From: Paenibacillus sp. NFR01 | GTDB taxonomy: Bacteria > Bacillota > Bacilli > Paenibacillales > Paenibacillaceae | NCBI RefSeq assembly: GCF_900111565.1 | Contig: NZ_FOIK01000001.1 | Coordinates: forward strand, 620,001 to 684,000 | Direction of reading: 5' to 3' | Length of the DNA: 64,000 bases | Shown: piece by piece, positions 8,745 through 18,084 of the stretch | Numbering within the stretch: the first letter of the stretch is position 1 | Layout of the letters: every line of letters starts with the position of its first letter | Translations under genes and position numbers: made by a program | The notes under the pieces: model-generated | What the model saw: only the letters and a program-made list of their open reading frames with translations | What the model was told of the DNA's origin: nothing | The model's database searches: none

Positions 8745-9489
8745 AGATGAATTGCCGGCAAGAGCAAGCCTTCGCAAGCTGCTGGCCAAAACGGAGCTGC
8801 CCTTTGAGATCGTCGGCGAAGCGACGGACGGGGAGGAAGGATTGGCGATGCTGCGCAGCCTGCGGCCCGATGTCGTGATTTCAGACATTATTATGCCCGG
8901 AATGGACGGGGTGAAGCTGCTCCAGACGGCACGCGAGGAAGGCTTCAACGGCCGGTTCGTGATGCTGACGGCGTTCAGCGAATTTGCTTATGCGCACCAG
9001 GCGCTGGAACACGGGGCATCCGGGTATTTGCTGAAACTTTCTCTTGATCTCAAGGGATTGAAGCAGATGATGGAAAAGGTCGCAGCCGAGCTTCAGCGGA
9101 TGGAGAAGCTCCGCCAGGCGGACAAGTGGTTTCCGGATAAAACGGAAGCGCAGCCGACCGATCACCCGGAAATGAACCGGATCATCGAATACCTGGAAGA
9201 TCATTATGCCGAGGAGATTACGCTGAAGAGCCTGGCCGACCTGATCTGCATGGACGCCAGTTACGTAAGCGATCTGTTCAAACGTAAAACGGGCTTGACG
9301 CTGACGCATTACGTCCAGCAGCGGCGCATTCAGGCGGCCAAGATGCTGCTGTCGGAGACGGAACGGACGGTCAGCGATATCGGGCATCAGGTCGGTTTCG
9401 AGAACGACAATTATTTTATCAAAATCTTCAGGCGCTGGTGCGAAGTGACGCCGAGTGAATACCGCAAAAATCAAAAATCTGTTCTATGA
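8722..9489 (+). CDS. YesN-type response regulator with AraC DNA-binding domain
   Basis: A 255-residue regulator. The receiver domain has E8/D9, phosphoacceptor D55 (in VVISDIIMPG) and K105. It is followed by a short linker and a double helix-turn-helix AraC domain (about 150-250), with the signature segment ending FIKIFRRWCEVTPSEYR. It lacks the long middle domain of many YesN proteins (compare 21219-22736, 505 residues). The ATG lies inside the kinase gene after AAGGAGG. It is expected to activate the transporter operon starting 95 bases downstream. Confidence 0.88.
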   Translation: MWRTLIVEDELPARASLRKLLAKTELPFEIVGEATDGEEGLAMLRSLRPDVVISDIIMPGMDGVKLLQTAREEGFNGRFVMLTAFSEFAYAHQALEHGASGYLLKLSLDLKGLKQMMEKVAAELQRMEKLRQADKWFPDKTEAQPTDHPEMNRIIEYLEDHYAEEITLKSLADLICMDASYVSDLFKRKTGLTLTHYVQQRRIQAAKMLLSETERTVSDIGHQVGFENDNYFIKIFRRWCEVTPSEYRKNQKSVL

Positions 9490-9583
9490 ACACCCAAACA
9501 GCGTTAATCCCCCGTCCGCAGGTTCGGTGATAAAGTTAGAGACGTAAGGTTACCACAACACAAGATCATAGGGGGAAAGACGC

Positions 9584-10921
9584 ATGAACAAGAAAAAGTG
9601 GTACAGCGCAGCACTTTCGTTGACTTTGCTTACGACAATCCTTGCAGGCTGCGGCGGCAACAATGCCGGTAACGGCAACGGCGCAGCGGCGCCTAACACG
9701 GGCGGAACTGAATCCGCTTCCAATAAGCCGGCCGACAAAGTGAAGCTGTCGCTCTGGGGCGCCGTTCCGGCAGAAGCCGGCCCGCAGGCGGTTATCGACA
9801 ACTGGAACAAAGAAAATCCGGACATCCAAGTCGAATACGTCCGCTACGTCAATGACGACCCGGGCAATCTGAAGCTGGATACGGCGCTGCTGACCGGCCA
9901 AGGCGCGGATCTGTACATCAACTACACGGTGAACCGGCTGCAAAAGCGGGTGGATGCCGGCGTTGCCGTGGACCTGAGCACGAAGTCCGATTATGATATC
10001 GACGGACAAATGGGTGCGGATGCCGCCCAATGGAAAATCGGCGATAAATACTACGGCATTCCGACCAAGAAAAACATGCTCTTTATCTGGCTGAACAAAC
10101 AAATGCTCGACGATGCGGGCCTGCCGGTGCCGCCGGTGGATTGGACCTGGTCGGACCTCCGCGAATACGCCGCCAAGCTGAAGAAAGACAATGTCTACGG
10201 CCTGCTCCAGCATGATGCCGCATTTACGGCGACCATCGACGGCACGATTGCCGGACTCGGCGTGACCAAGGCTGACGGCACGTCCAATTTTAACAACGAC
10301 CTGTGGAAAGAGCAGCTTCAAATTTTGCATGACATGATGTTTACCGATAAGAGCACGCCGGAGTACGGGGAACAAGTGACGAGCAAAATGCCGGTCGACA
10401 CGATGTTCCTGAAAGGCGAAGCGGCGATGCTGAGCGCAGGTGAATTTATTTTCCGCAACGCCAACAACCTGACCGAGTATCCTCATGACTTCAAAATCGC
10501 TTTCGCCACGATTCCAAAGGTATCGGCGGATCAGCAGGACTTCAAATATCCCGGCGGTCTGGGCGATGTGCTGTCTGTGAACGCCAAATCGAAACATCAG
10601 GACGCAGCCTGGAAATTTGCCAAATGGTACGCGGACGGCGGCATGCTGCCGATGGCGTCCGGCGGACGCATCCCGTCCTCGAAGAGCGTCGACAACCAGC
10701 AGGCAATGGATTTGCTGCTTAAAGGCGTAGAGGATAAATACGATACGGAATCGATGAACAAGGTCGTCTTCGGCCAGTTCCCGTCCTTCCAGCTCAACGT
10801 TCCGCAGCAGGCGCTGGATGCCCGCAAGGAGGAATACGAGAAGTATTTCCTGAACGAGCAGGATCTGGACACGACGCTGAAAAATATGGCAAAGCGCCAT
10901 CAGCAGTATTTGAACCAATAG
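9584..10921 (+). CDS. Sugar ABC transporter substrate-binding lipoprotein (CUT1)
   Basis: A 445-residue extracellular solute-binding protein, family 1. The signal peptide is positively charged then hydrophobic, with lipobox LAGC (cysteine about residue 22), followed by a flexible GGNNAGNGN linker. The mature part begins with VKLSLWGAVPAEA, the usual first strand. The ATG follows AGGGGG. It should bind an oligosaccharide and deliver it to the two permeases at 11039 and 11939. A hairpin after the gene probably lets it be made in excess of the permeases. Family firm, sugar unknown. Confidence 0.9.
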   Translation: MNKKKWYSAALSLTLLTTILAGCGGNNAGNGNGAAAPNTGGTESASNKPADKVKLSLWGAVPAEAGPQAVIDNWNKENPDIQVEYVRYVNDDPGNLKLDTALLTGQGADLYINYTVNRLQKRVDAGVAVDLSTKSDYDIDGQMGADAAQWKIGDKYYGIPTKKNMLFIWLNKQMLDDAGLPVPPVDWTWSDLREYAAKLKKDNVYGLLQHDAAFTATIDGTIAGLGVTKADGTSNFNNDLWKEQLQILHDMMFTDKSTPEYGEQVTSKMPVDTMFLKGEAAMLSAGEFIFRNANNLTEYPHDFKIAFATIPKVSADQQDFKYPGGLGDVLSVNAKSKHQDAAWKFAKWYADGGMLPMASGGRIPSSKSVDNQQAMDLLLKGVEDKYDTESMNKVVFGQFPSFQLNVPQQALDARKEEYEKYFLNEQDLDTTLKNMAKRHQQYLNQ

Positions 10922-10952
10922 TCTGGCGTTAATCTCATACGACATCCTGCGA

Positions 10953-10993
10953 AAAGAGAGAAGAAGGGTTATCATCTTCCGGCTTCTCTCTTT
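10953..10993 (+). terminator. Attenuating hairpin between binding protein and permease genes
   Basis: AAAGAGAGAAG (10953-10963) pairs perfectly with CTTCTCTCTTT (10983-10993). The following tract (TTTGTTGTCTT) is only partly U-rich, so partial termination or 3'-end protection of the binding-protein message is more likely than a full stop. Confidence 0.6.
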
Positions 10994-11038
10994 GTTGTCT
11001 TCATTTTATTTCGTTCTTAACGGAAAGGAGGCCTTTTC

Positions 11039-11923
11039 TTGAAAAAAAGCAGCTGGATTCAAAGGCAAGGATGGGTCGGGTATGCGTTTATTTTGCCGAA
11101 TATGCTGGGCATTCTCGCCTTTTTCATTATTCCTGCCCTGTTCTCGTTCGGGATGATGTTCACGAATTATCAATTCGCCAATCCGAATTGGAAGTTTACC
11201 GGTCTCGACAACCTGAGCCGCCTGTTCGGGGACGAGCAGTTTTATGCAGCGATCAAATATACCGCCATCTTCCTGCTGTCGGTTCCGGTCTCGCTGGCAC
11301 TGGCCTTTCTGGTCGCGATCGTCTTGAACCGCAGCGTCTATTTGCGGGGTTTGCTCCGGGGGATGTTTTTCCTGCCTTATATTTCGAGCGGCGTAGCGGT
11401 CGCTTTTGTGTGGATGCTGCTGTTCCAGCCGTCTCAGGGACCGATCAACGAAGCGCTGCGCTGGATCGGCATCCATTCGCCCCCAGGCTGGTTCGCATCG
11501 ACAAACTCGGCGATGTACGCCATCGACGTGGTGCAGATCTGGTTTATGCTCGGCTACAACATGATTATCTACCTGGCCGCGCTTCAGGAAATTTCGACCG
11601 AACAGCTGGAAGCCGCCAAGATCGACGGCGCGGGGCCAGGGAAGATTACCTGGAAGATTATCTGGCCGCTGGTCAGTCCGACGACCTTCCTGCTTCTTAT
11701 AACAGGGTTGATTATGACGGTGAAGTCTTTTTCACTGATTCAGGCGATTACCGGGGGCGGCCCGAGCGGAAGCACCACCATCCTGTCGCTGTTCGTGTAT
11801 AAGACGGCATTCAGCTATTACGAGATGGGATATGCATCTACGATTTCCTGGTTCCTGTTCGCCGTCATTCTGGTCATTACCATCGTCCAGTGGATCGGGC
11901 AGAAGCGTTGGGTCCACTATTAG
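11039..11923 (+). CDS. Sugar ABC transporter permease (CUT1, MalF-like)
   Basis: A 294-residue inner-membrane permease with about six hydrophobic segments. The EAA loop, contact point for the ATPase, reads EQLEAAKIDGAGPGKITWK. Start is a TTG at 11039 behind a strong GGAAAGGAGG. It is paired with the permease at 11939 (15 bases downstream). No ATPase gene is present in the locus, so a shared MsmX-like ATPase is expected to energise it. Confidence 0.9.
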   Translation: MKKSSWIQRQGWVGYAFILPNMLGILAFFIIPALFSFGMMFTNYQFANPNWKFTGLDNLSRLFGDEQFYAAIKYTAIFLLSVPVSLALAFLVAIVLNRSVYLRGLLRGMFFLPYISSGVAVAFVWMLLFQPSQGPINEALRWIGIHSPPGWFASTNSAMYAIDVVQIWFMLGYNMIIYLAALQEISTEQLEAAKIDGAGPGKITWKIIWPLVSPTTFLLLITGLIMTVKSFSLIQAITGGGPSGSTTILSLFVYKTAFSYYEMGYASTISWFLFAVILVITIVQWIGQKRWVHY

Positions 11924-11938
11924 AAAGGAGCATTATCT

Positions 11939-12766
11939 ATGAACCAACTGGGAGGATCCGTCCGGGTCAAGCTGCCGGTTACGATACTGATGCTGATTGC
12001 CGGATTGTTCATGATCGTTCCTTTCCTCTGGATGCTGAGCACGTCGTTTCAGACGCCGAGCGAAGTCTTCCGGCAGTGGCTTCCGTCGCACCTGAACTGG
12101 AGCAACCATCAGCGGATCTGGAGCGGGAGCTACAGCTTTGTCCCGTATTATTTGAACTCGCTTAAAATCGCGGTCATTGGCACCACCGGAGCGGTGTTTA
12201 TGTCGGCGCTGGCCGCATACGGCTTTGCCCGTACGGAATTTAAAGGCCGGGATTCGCTGTTTCTCGTGTACCTGTCGATGATGATGATTCCGCCGCAGGT
12301 CATTTTCGTGCCGAAGTTCATCATGTTCAACTGGCTGCATATCTACAACACGCATTGGGCGCTCATTTTGCCGGCGATGTTCTCGATCTTCGGGGTGTTT
12401 ATGCTCCGTCAGTTTTTCCTTGGCATTCCAAAGGAGATTACGGAGTCGGCGTTTCTGGACGGCGCGGGGCACTTCCGGATTTTCTTCAAGCTGGTGCTGC
12501 CGCTGGCCAAGCCGGCGCTCGCGACATTTGCGATCATCGACTTCTCCTGGCAGTGGAACGATTACGAGAATGCGCTGGTGTTCCTGCAAAGTCCGAAGCT
12601 GTATACGATTCCGCTCGGGCTGCAAAATTTCGTGCTGGAGAACAACGTGGACTATAACGGGATGATGGCGGCGGCTTCGGCGGCGATTATTCCGATGGTG
12701 CTGATTTTTCTGCTCGGCCAGAAATACATTATTCAAGGCATATCGAGCTCGGCGGTCAAAGGCTGA
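11939..12766 (+). CDS. Sugar ABC transporter permease (CUT1, MalG-like)
   Basis: A 275-residue permease with about six membrane segments. The EAA loop reads ITESAFLDGAGHFRIFFK, and the C-terminus (IQGISSSAVKG) is typical of MalG-type subunits. The ATG follows AGAAAGGAG. It partners the permease at 11039 and is followed after 17 bases by the FAD oxidoreductase, so that enzyme belongs to the same operon. Confidence 0.9.
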   Translation: MNQLGGSVRVKLPVTILMLIAGLFMIVPFLWMLSTSFQTPSEVFRQWLPSHLNWSNHQRIWSGSYSFVPYYLNSLKIAVIGTTGAVFMSALAAYGFARTEFKGRDSLFLVYLSMMMIPPQVIFVPKFIMFNWLHIYNTHWALILPAMFSIFGVFMLRQFFLGIPKEITESAFLDGAGHFRIFFKLVLPLAKPALATFAIIDFSWQWNDYENALVFLQSPKLYTIPLGLQNFVLENNVDYNGMMAAASAAIIPMVLIFLLGQKYIIQGISSSAVKG

Positions 12767-12783
12767 TAAGGAGGGAATCTTAA

Positions 12784-15033
12784 ATGCAACAAGAGTTCAT
12801 ACAATCGGATGTGACGGTTATCGGCGGCGGGCTGGCAGGCATCTGCGCGGCGATTGCCGCAGCCAGACAGGGAATGACCGTGGCGCTCGTGCAGAACCGC
12901 CCGGTGCTCGGGGGGAATTCCAGCTCCGAGGTGCGCGTCTGGGTATGCGGCGCCACCAGCCACGGCGTCAACCGGTATGCCCGGGAGACAGGAATCATGG
13001 GCGAGCTGTTCATACAGAACCAGTACCGCAATCCCGAAGGCAATCCGTATTTATGGGATTTGACGCTGCTGGAGGCGGTGCGGGCAGAGCCGAAGATCAC
13101 GCTGTTTCTTAACACGGATGTCCGGGAAGTCGAGGCCAGCGGCGAGCGGGAGGAGCGGGTCATCCACGCTGTTAAGGGCTGGATGATGGGCTCCGAGCGG
13201 CTGATTACGTTCAGCAGCGATGTGTTCCTGGATTGCAGCGGCGACGGACTGGTCGGATTTCTGGCCGGAGCGGAATACCGTCTCGGCCGGGAAGCCCGGC
13301 ATGAATACGGCGAGGAATGGGCGCCGGAAGTGGCGGACGACATCACGCTCGGCAGCACGCTGCTGTTCTACACGAAAGATGCCGGCCGGCCGGTCCGCTT
13401 CATTGCTCCGCCGTTCGCGAAGGACATTACGGCTACATCGATTCCGATTAAACGCGTCATCCGCAGCGGCGATTCCGGCTGCCATTACTGGTGGATCGAA
13501 TGGGGCGGGGAACTGGATACGGTGCATGATAATGAACGCATCCGCGACGAGTTATGGTCGGTGATCTACGGCATTTGGGATTACATCAAAAATTCCGGCA
13601 AATTCGATGCAGAGACGATGACGCTGGAATGGGTCGGCTCGACTCCGGGCAAACGGGAGTATCGCCGGTTCCTCGGCGATACCGTACTGACGCAGAACGA
13701 CATTATCGCCCAGCGGCCGTTCGAGGATCGCATTGCGTTCGGCGGCTGGTCGATCGACCTGCATCCGCCGCAGGGCATGTATGCAGAGCAAAGCGGCTCC
13801 AAACACCTGCACCCGGATGGCATCTACCATATTCCGTTCGGCTCGCTGTACTCGCGGAACGTCAAGAATCTGCTGTTCGCCGGGCGCAACATCAGCGCCA
13901 GCCACGTCGCCTTCGGCACGACGCGCGTCATGGCCACCTGCGCGGTCATGGGCGAAGCCGCCGGCTTCGGCGCCGCGCTGTGCGCCAAGAAGGGCATCAC
14001 GCCGCGCGAGCTGCGCGCGCGGCATCTGGCCGAGCTGCAGCAGTTGATGCTGCGGCAGGACGCCTCGATCATCGGGCTGCGCAGCGATGATCCGCTGGAT
14101 ATGGCGCGGACGTCTGCGGTCCGCGCATCTAGCACGATGAGTTCCATCGTGCTAGATCAGCCGGCCGGCGAGTATCCGCTGGACGCCGACGCCGGGATTC
14201 TTTTTCCGGTCGAAGGGGGCTTGACCGGGCTGCGGCTGCTGGTCTCCGCAAAGGAAGCGACCGAATTGCACGTCGAGCTCTGGGACACGGGGCGGGCGGA
14301 GAATTACGTGCCTGCTAATCGCAGACAATCCATTGCGGTTCCGCTTGAGGCCGGAGCGTTGCAGTGGGTGGATGTTTTGGCGGATTCTACGTTGTATGGA
14401 AGCGAGGCTTGCAATGCGTTCCTTATTATGCGGGCGAATGCCGCAGTCAGTCTGCATACGTCAGCCACGCCGCTAACGGGCGTGCTTGCCTTTGAACGCG
14501 GGGCGCAGCCGACCGTCAGCTCCGACCTGGAGAACCGCCAAGCCGATCAGCCGGTCGTCGAATGGTCGATGAAACGCCTGGTGCGACAGCCGTTTTGTTT
14601 TTCCGTAGAGACTGGGGCCTTTGGACCGGAAAAGCTGATCGACGGTTATGTCCGTCCCTTCGGCGGTCCGCATCTTTGGCTATCGGAGCCGCTTCAGGCC
14701 GGTCGCCCCGAATGGGTGGAACTGCAACTGCCGCGGCCCGCGGGTGTCCGGGAAATCCATCTTACGTTTAACGATGATGTCAATGAGGATTTGATTAATC
14801 TGCATCATCACGAGACGCCGTTCCCGATTATTCCGGAAGTTGTGAAGGCATATACGTTAGAGGCATGGATCGACGGAGCATGGAGTACGCTCGCAGAAGA
14901 ATCAGCCAACCGCGTTCGTAAACGGGTGCATGTGCTGGAGCAGCCGATGCAGACGGATCGAATCCGTCTGGTTGTTCGGGAGACGAATGGTGCGGAGCGG
15001 GCGGAGGTTGTGGAGGTACGGGTTTATGAGTAA
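12784..15033 (+). CDS. FAD-dependent oxidoreductase with C-terminal beta-sandwich-like part
   Basis: A 749-residue protein. The N-terminus has the dinucleotide-binding motif VTVIGGGLAGICAAIAAA, and SRNVKNLLFAGRNISASH near residue 365 is the second FAD-contacting segment of the FAD_oxidored family (PF12831). About residues 430-560 and 600-749 are beta-rich; the last part (ending IRLVVRETNGAERAEVVEVRVYE) resembles a discoidin-like sugar-binding fold. There is no signal peptide, so it should be cytoplasmic. Its place directly after the sugar permeases points to oxidation or reduction of an imported sugar or uronate, but no substrate is known to me. The ATG has AAGGAGGG. A terminator follows at 15091. 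Confidence 0.8.
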   Translation: MQQEFIQSDVTVIGGGLAGICAAIAAARQGMTVALVQNRPVLGGNSSSEVRVWVCGATSHGVNRYARETGIMGELFIQNQYRNPEGNPYLWDLTLLEAVRAEPKITLFLNTDVREVEASGEREERVIHAVKGWMMGSERLITFSSDVFLDCSGDGLVGFLAGAEYRLGREARHEYGEEWAPEVADDITLGSTLLFYTKDAGRPVRFIAPPFAKDITATSIPIKRVIRSGDSGCHYWWIEWGGELDTVHDNERIRDELWSVIYGIWDYIKNSGKFDAETMTLEWVGSTPGKREYRRFLGDTVLTQNDIIAQRPFEDRIAFGGWSIDLHPPQGMYAEQSGSKHLHPDGIYHIPFGSLYSRNVKNLLFAGRNISASHVAFGTTRVMATCAVMGEAAGFGAALCAKKGITPRELRARHLAELQQLMLRQDASIIGLRSDDPLDMARTSAVRASSTMSSIVLDQPAGEYPLDADAGILFPVEGGLTGLRLLVSAKEATELHVELWDTGRAENYVPANRRQSIAVPLEAGALQWVDVLADSTLYGSEACNAFLIMRANAAVSLHTSATPLTGVLAFERGAQPTVSSDLENRQADQPVVEWSMKRLVRQPFCFSVETGAFGPEKLIDGYVRPFGGPHLWLSEPLQAGRPEWVELQLPRPAGVREIHLTFNDDVNEDLINLHHHETPFPIIPEVVKAYTLEAWIDGAWSTLAEESANRVRKRVHVLEQPMQTDRIRLVVRETNGAERAEVVEVRVYE

Positions 15034-15090
15034 ACGGCAAAGGGTCATTGTGGGATGAATTAAGAGAAGGCCATACAGGGAAGGGAACAG

Positions 15091-15122
15091 CAGCGGTGCT
15101 CTGAGGAGCATCGCTGTTTGTG
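15091..15122 (+). terminator. Terminator after the FAD oxidoreductase gene
   Basis: CAGCGGTGCTC (15091-15101) pairs with GAGCATCGCTG (15106-15116) through one G-U pair, loop TGAG, followed by TTTGTGTTG. The rest of the 210-bp gap before the GH43 gene holds only an AT-rich stretch, presumably that gene's promoter. Confidence 0.65.
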
Positions 15123-15243
15123 TTGTCTATAGATAAAATAAAATTTTGCTTGCGGCGAATAATCGAAAAAAACTCCTGCGGCAGGGAAAACGTATACAAA
15201 CGGTGAAAGGATAAGAGATTCGGAAACTACAGGAGGCCATTTC

Positions 15244-16848
15244 ATGTCTACCATTCACAATCCTATCCTGAAAGGCTTTAACCCCGATCCGTCCATTCTT
15301 CGTGTCGGAGACGATTATTACATTGCCACATCGACGTTCGAGTGGTTCCCCGGCGTGCAGATCCATCATTCCCGTGATTTGATCCACTGGGAGCTGATCG
15401 GGCACCCGCTCGATGAACGCCGCCTGCTGGACATGCGCGGCAATCCCAATTCCGGCGGCGTCTGGGCGCCCTGCCTCAGCTTTGACAAAGGCCGGTTCTA
15501 TCTCGTTTATACCGATGTCAAAAGCCTAGCTGGTGCATTCAAGGATACGCCAAACTATGTGACGACCGCAGAGGACATCCGCGGACCGTGGAGCGATCCG
15601 GTTTATTTGAACAGCAGCGGGTTCGATCCTTCGTTGTTCCACGATGACGACGGCCGTAAATGGCTGGTCAACATGATTTGGGATCACCGCAAAAACCGCA
15701 ACCCGTTCCACGGCATTGTAATCCAGGAGTATTCGGAGACTGAGCGGAAACTGGTCGGGCCGAAGGAAATCATCTTTAGAGGCACGGAGCTGGGCTGCAC
15801 GGAAGGGCCGCATCTCTACAAGAAAGACGGCTACTATTATCTAGTGACAGCTGAAGGCGGAACCGGCTATGAGCATGCAGTGACGGTCGCACGGTCGCGC
15901 ACGCTCTTGGGACCGTACGAGGTGGACCCGCAGAATCCGGTCCTCACCTCTTATGGGGACCCGGATGCGCCACTGCAAAAGGCGGGACATGCCTGCCTGG
16001 TCGACACGCCGCAAGGCGAATGGTACATGGTGCATCTCTGCTCGCGGCCGCTGCCCGGCCTGCAGCAATCGCCACTTGGCCGCGAGACGGCCATCCAGCG
16101 CTGCGCCTGGACGGAAGACGGCTGGATCCGGCCGGTCGAGGGTCGGCGCCCGCAAGTGACGGTACAGGCACCGAACTTGCAAGCCTCACCGGTGAATAAA
16201 CCGGAAGTCTGCGATCATTTTGACGGAGATACGCTGAATGTTCATTATGCCACGCTGCGCGAACCCGCCGACCGAACATGGCTTAGCTTGAGCGATCGGC
16301 TCGGTTATTTGCGGATGTACGGCCGTGAGTCTTTGAACTCGCAGCACAGCCAAAGCCTTGTCGCCCGGCGCATTCAGCATTATGACTTGGAAGCGGAAAC
16401 AAAAGTGGATTTTACCCCGGAGAGCTTTCAGCAAATGGCCGGACTCGTCTGTTATTACAACAGCAAAAACTACTACTATTTACGGCTTAGCCAAGATGAG
16501 CTTGCCGGATTATCACTTAATGTGCTGGTCAGCGACAATGGCATGTACGACGAACTGCTAAGCGAGGAGTTTCCGGTGAACGATTGGGCAGAGTGTTATC
16601 TGAAGGTTGTCATCAAAGGGCCGGACTTGCAGTTTATGGCCTCGCCCGACGGAGAGACTTGGTACGAAATCGGCGGTTCGCTGCCGTTCGGGCATTTGTC
16701 CGACGAATATGCGACCCGGCACATCAACGGCTTTTTTACGGATTGGGGCTTTACCGGCGCTTTCGTGGGGCTGTGCGTGCAGGATTTGACCGGAGAGCGG
16801 AAGCCGGCGGATTTTGATTATTTCAATTATAAGGGTTCGGATTTATGA
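15244..16848 (+). CDS. Glycoside hydrolase family 43 protein, beta-xylosidase-like
   Basis: A 534-residue enzyme. The five-blade propeller begins NPILKGFNPDPSILRVGDDY, with the general-base Asp in the NPDPS segment; the likely catalytic acid is in GCTEGPHLYKKDG. A C-terminal beta-sandwich (about residues 325-534, with YNSKNYYYLRLSQDE and FTGAFVGLCVQD) is the arrangement of GH43 beta-xylosidases with a GH43_C2 domain. There is no signal peptide, so it should be intracellular and cleave imported xylo-oligosaccharides. Alpha-arabinofuranosidase activity is possible. The ATG follows AGGAGG. It forms a small xylan-use group with the convergent acetyl esterase. Confidence 0.88.
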   Translation: MSTIHNPILKGFNPDPSILRVGDDYYIATSTFEWFPGVQIHHSRDLIHWELIGHPLDERRLLDMRGNPNSGGVWAPCLSFDKGRFYLVYTDVKSLAGAFKDTPNYVTTAEDIRGPWSDPVYLNSSGFDPSLFHDDDGRKWLVNMIWDHRKNRNPFHGIVIQEYSETERKLVGPKEIIFRGTELGCTEGPHLYKKDGYYYLVTAEGGTGYEHAVTVARSRTLLGPYEVDPQNPVLTSYGDPDAPLQKAGHACLVDTPQGEWYMVHLCSRPLPGLQQSPLGRETAIQRCAWTEDGWIRPVEGRRPQVTVQAPNLQASPVNKPEVCDHFDGDTLNVHYATLREPADRTWLSLSDRLGYLRMYGRESLNSQHSQSLVARRIQHYDLEAETKVDFTPESFQQMAGLVCYYNSKNYYYLRLSQDELAGLSLNVLVSDNGMYDELLSEEFPVNDWAECYLKVVIKGPDLQFMASPDGETWYEIGGSLPFGHLSDEYATRHINGFFTDWGFTGAFVGLCVQDLTGERKPADFDYFNYKGSDL

Positions 16849-16856
16849 AAAACAAC

Positions 16857-16898
16857 GGCCCGGCAGCTTCGTCAATGACGAGGCCGCCGGGCCATTTT
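16857..16898. terminator. Bidirectional terminator between GH43 and acetyl esterase genes
   Basis: GGCCCGGC (16857-16864) pairs with GCCGGGCC (16886-16893), with further pairing of CGTCA and ACGAG-type inner arms. T runs on the + strand and A runs on the other side let it serve both convergent genes. Confidence 0.75.
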
Positions 16899-16921
16899 AA
16901 TGCTGCGGTCGGTTTGCCGGG

Positions 16922-17881
16922 TTACGCCTCCAGCAAAAACTGCATCGTTTTGTCGCCGCAGCCGGGGAGAAACTCATGGCCGAAATCGGGATAAACGACC
17001 AATTTCTTCGGTGCCGTGATTTTATTGTACGCCGCAAACTGCGTAGACGGCGGGCAGATCGAATCCATCAGGCCGACGAACATCAGCGTTTCGCCCTGGA
17101 TGCGTCCGGCGAGATGCTGCAGGTCGATGTAGCCGAGTTTGGTGAAGATCTCGTCTTCCCGCTCATGCAGCGGATCGAAATTACGGAAATAGGTTTGCAG
17201 CTCCTGGTACGCATCTTTGGCAAGGTCCATTTCCCAGACGCGTTTGTAATCGCTCAGGAACGGATAAACCGGCGCCAGCTTTTTGATCCGCGGCTCCAAC
17301 GAGGCGCAGGCGATCGTCAGCGCGCCGCCCTGGGAAGCGCCAATGGCATACACGCGTTCCGGATCTACTTCGGGAAGTCCCAGCGCGATGCGGGCCAGCT
17401 GCGCGGTATCCAGAAAAATATGACGGAACAGCAGATTGTCCGGATGGTCGTCCAGCCCGCGGATAATATGGCCTTGATAGGTGTTGCCTTTGATGCCGCC
17501 GACATCTTCAGAGGAGCCGCCTTGGCCGCGGCAGTCCATCGACAGTACCGAGAACCCAAGCGAAGCGTAAGCCAGCTTGTCCTGCCAATCGCCGGCATTG
17601 CCCGAATAGCCGTGGAATTGCACGACTGCCGGATGTCGCTCCGCTGCATGCTTCGGCCGGACGTATTTGGCGTGAATCCGCGCGCCGCGGACACCGGTGA
17701 AATACAGATCGAAGCAGTCGACCTGCGGCGTCTGGAAGGTGCTCGGAATCAGCTCGATTTGCGGATCGGTCGCATCCAGCTCCTGAAGCGCGCGGTCCCA
17801 GTAGGCGTCGAAATCCGCCGGGCGCGGATTGCGGCCCGTATATTCTTTTAGTTGTTCCAAGGGCATATCGAGAAGTGGCAT
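16922..17881 (-). CDS. Acetylxylan esterase / cephalosporin-C deacetylase family (CE7)
   Basis: A 319-residue alpha/beta hydrolase. It starts MPLLDMPLEQLKEY, then NPRPADFDAYWDRAL, the conserved CE7 opening. The nucleophile elbow is GASQGGAL (Ser), the oxyanion segment RGQGGSS, and the C-terminal catalytic His lies in YPDFGHEFL. The enzyme removes acetyl groups from xylo-oligosaccharides and other small acetyl esters. No signal peptide is seen, so it acts in the cytoplasm. I choose the ATG at 17881, after AAAGGA, because it matches the family's usual N-terminus; an ATG at 17929 would add 16 residues without a ribosome binding site. It is convergent with the GH43 gene, which fits joint xylan breakdown. 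Confidence 0.88.
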   Translation of the reverse strand: MPLLDMPLEQLKEYTGRNPRPADFDAYWDRALQELDATDPQIELIPSTFQTPQVDCFDLYFTGVRGARIHAKYVRPKHAAERHPAVVQFHGYSGNAGDWQDKLAYASLGFSVLSMDCRGQGGSSEDVGGIKGNTYQGHIIRGLDDHPDNLLFRHIFLDTAQLARIALGLPEVDPERVYAIGASQGGALTIACASLEPRIKKLAPVYPFLSDYKRVWEMDLAKDAYQELQTYFRNFDPLHEREDEIFTKLGYIDLQHLAGRIQGETLMFVGLMDSICPPSTQFAAYNKITAPKKLVVYPDFGHEFLPGCGDKTMQFLLEA

Positions 17882-18084
17882 AGATGGATACATTCCTTTC
17901 GCTGCATGGATGAATTTACTATCGTCCATTATAGAGCGGGAAGCCGGTTTTGCCTACGGCAATGCGCATGGTCCACTAATTATTAGGGTGCTGTCGCGCG
18001 GACGATCTGTGTTATAGTAATCGTTGAATGTTCGGCTTGTCTGATGAAGCCAGCGATTCTCGTTATTTAATCCAGGAGGAATAT

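Noticed and set aside
9566..10975. 469-residue minus-strand open frame
   Set aside because: Antisense to the lipoprotein gene with clear signal peptide and lipobox; composition is that of a shadow frame.
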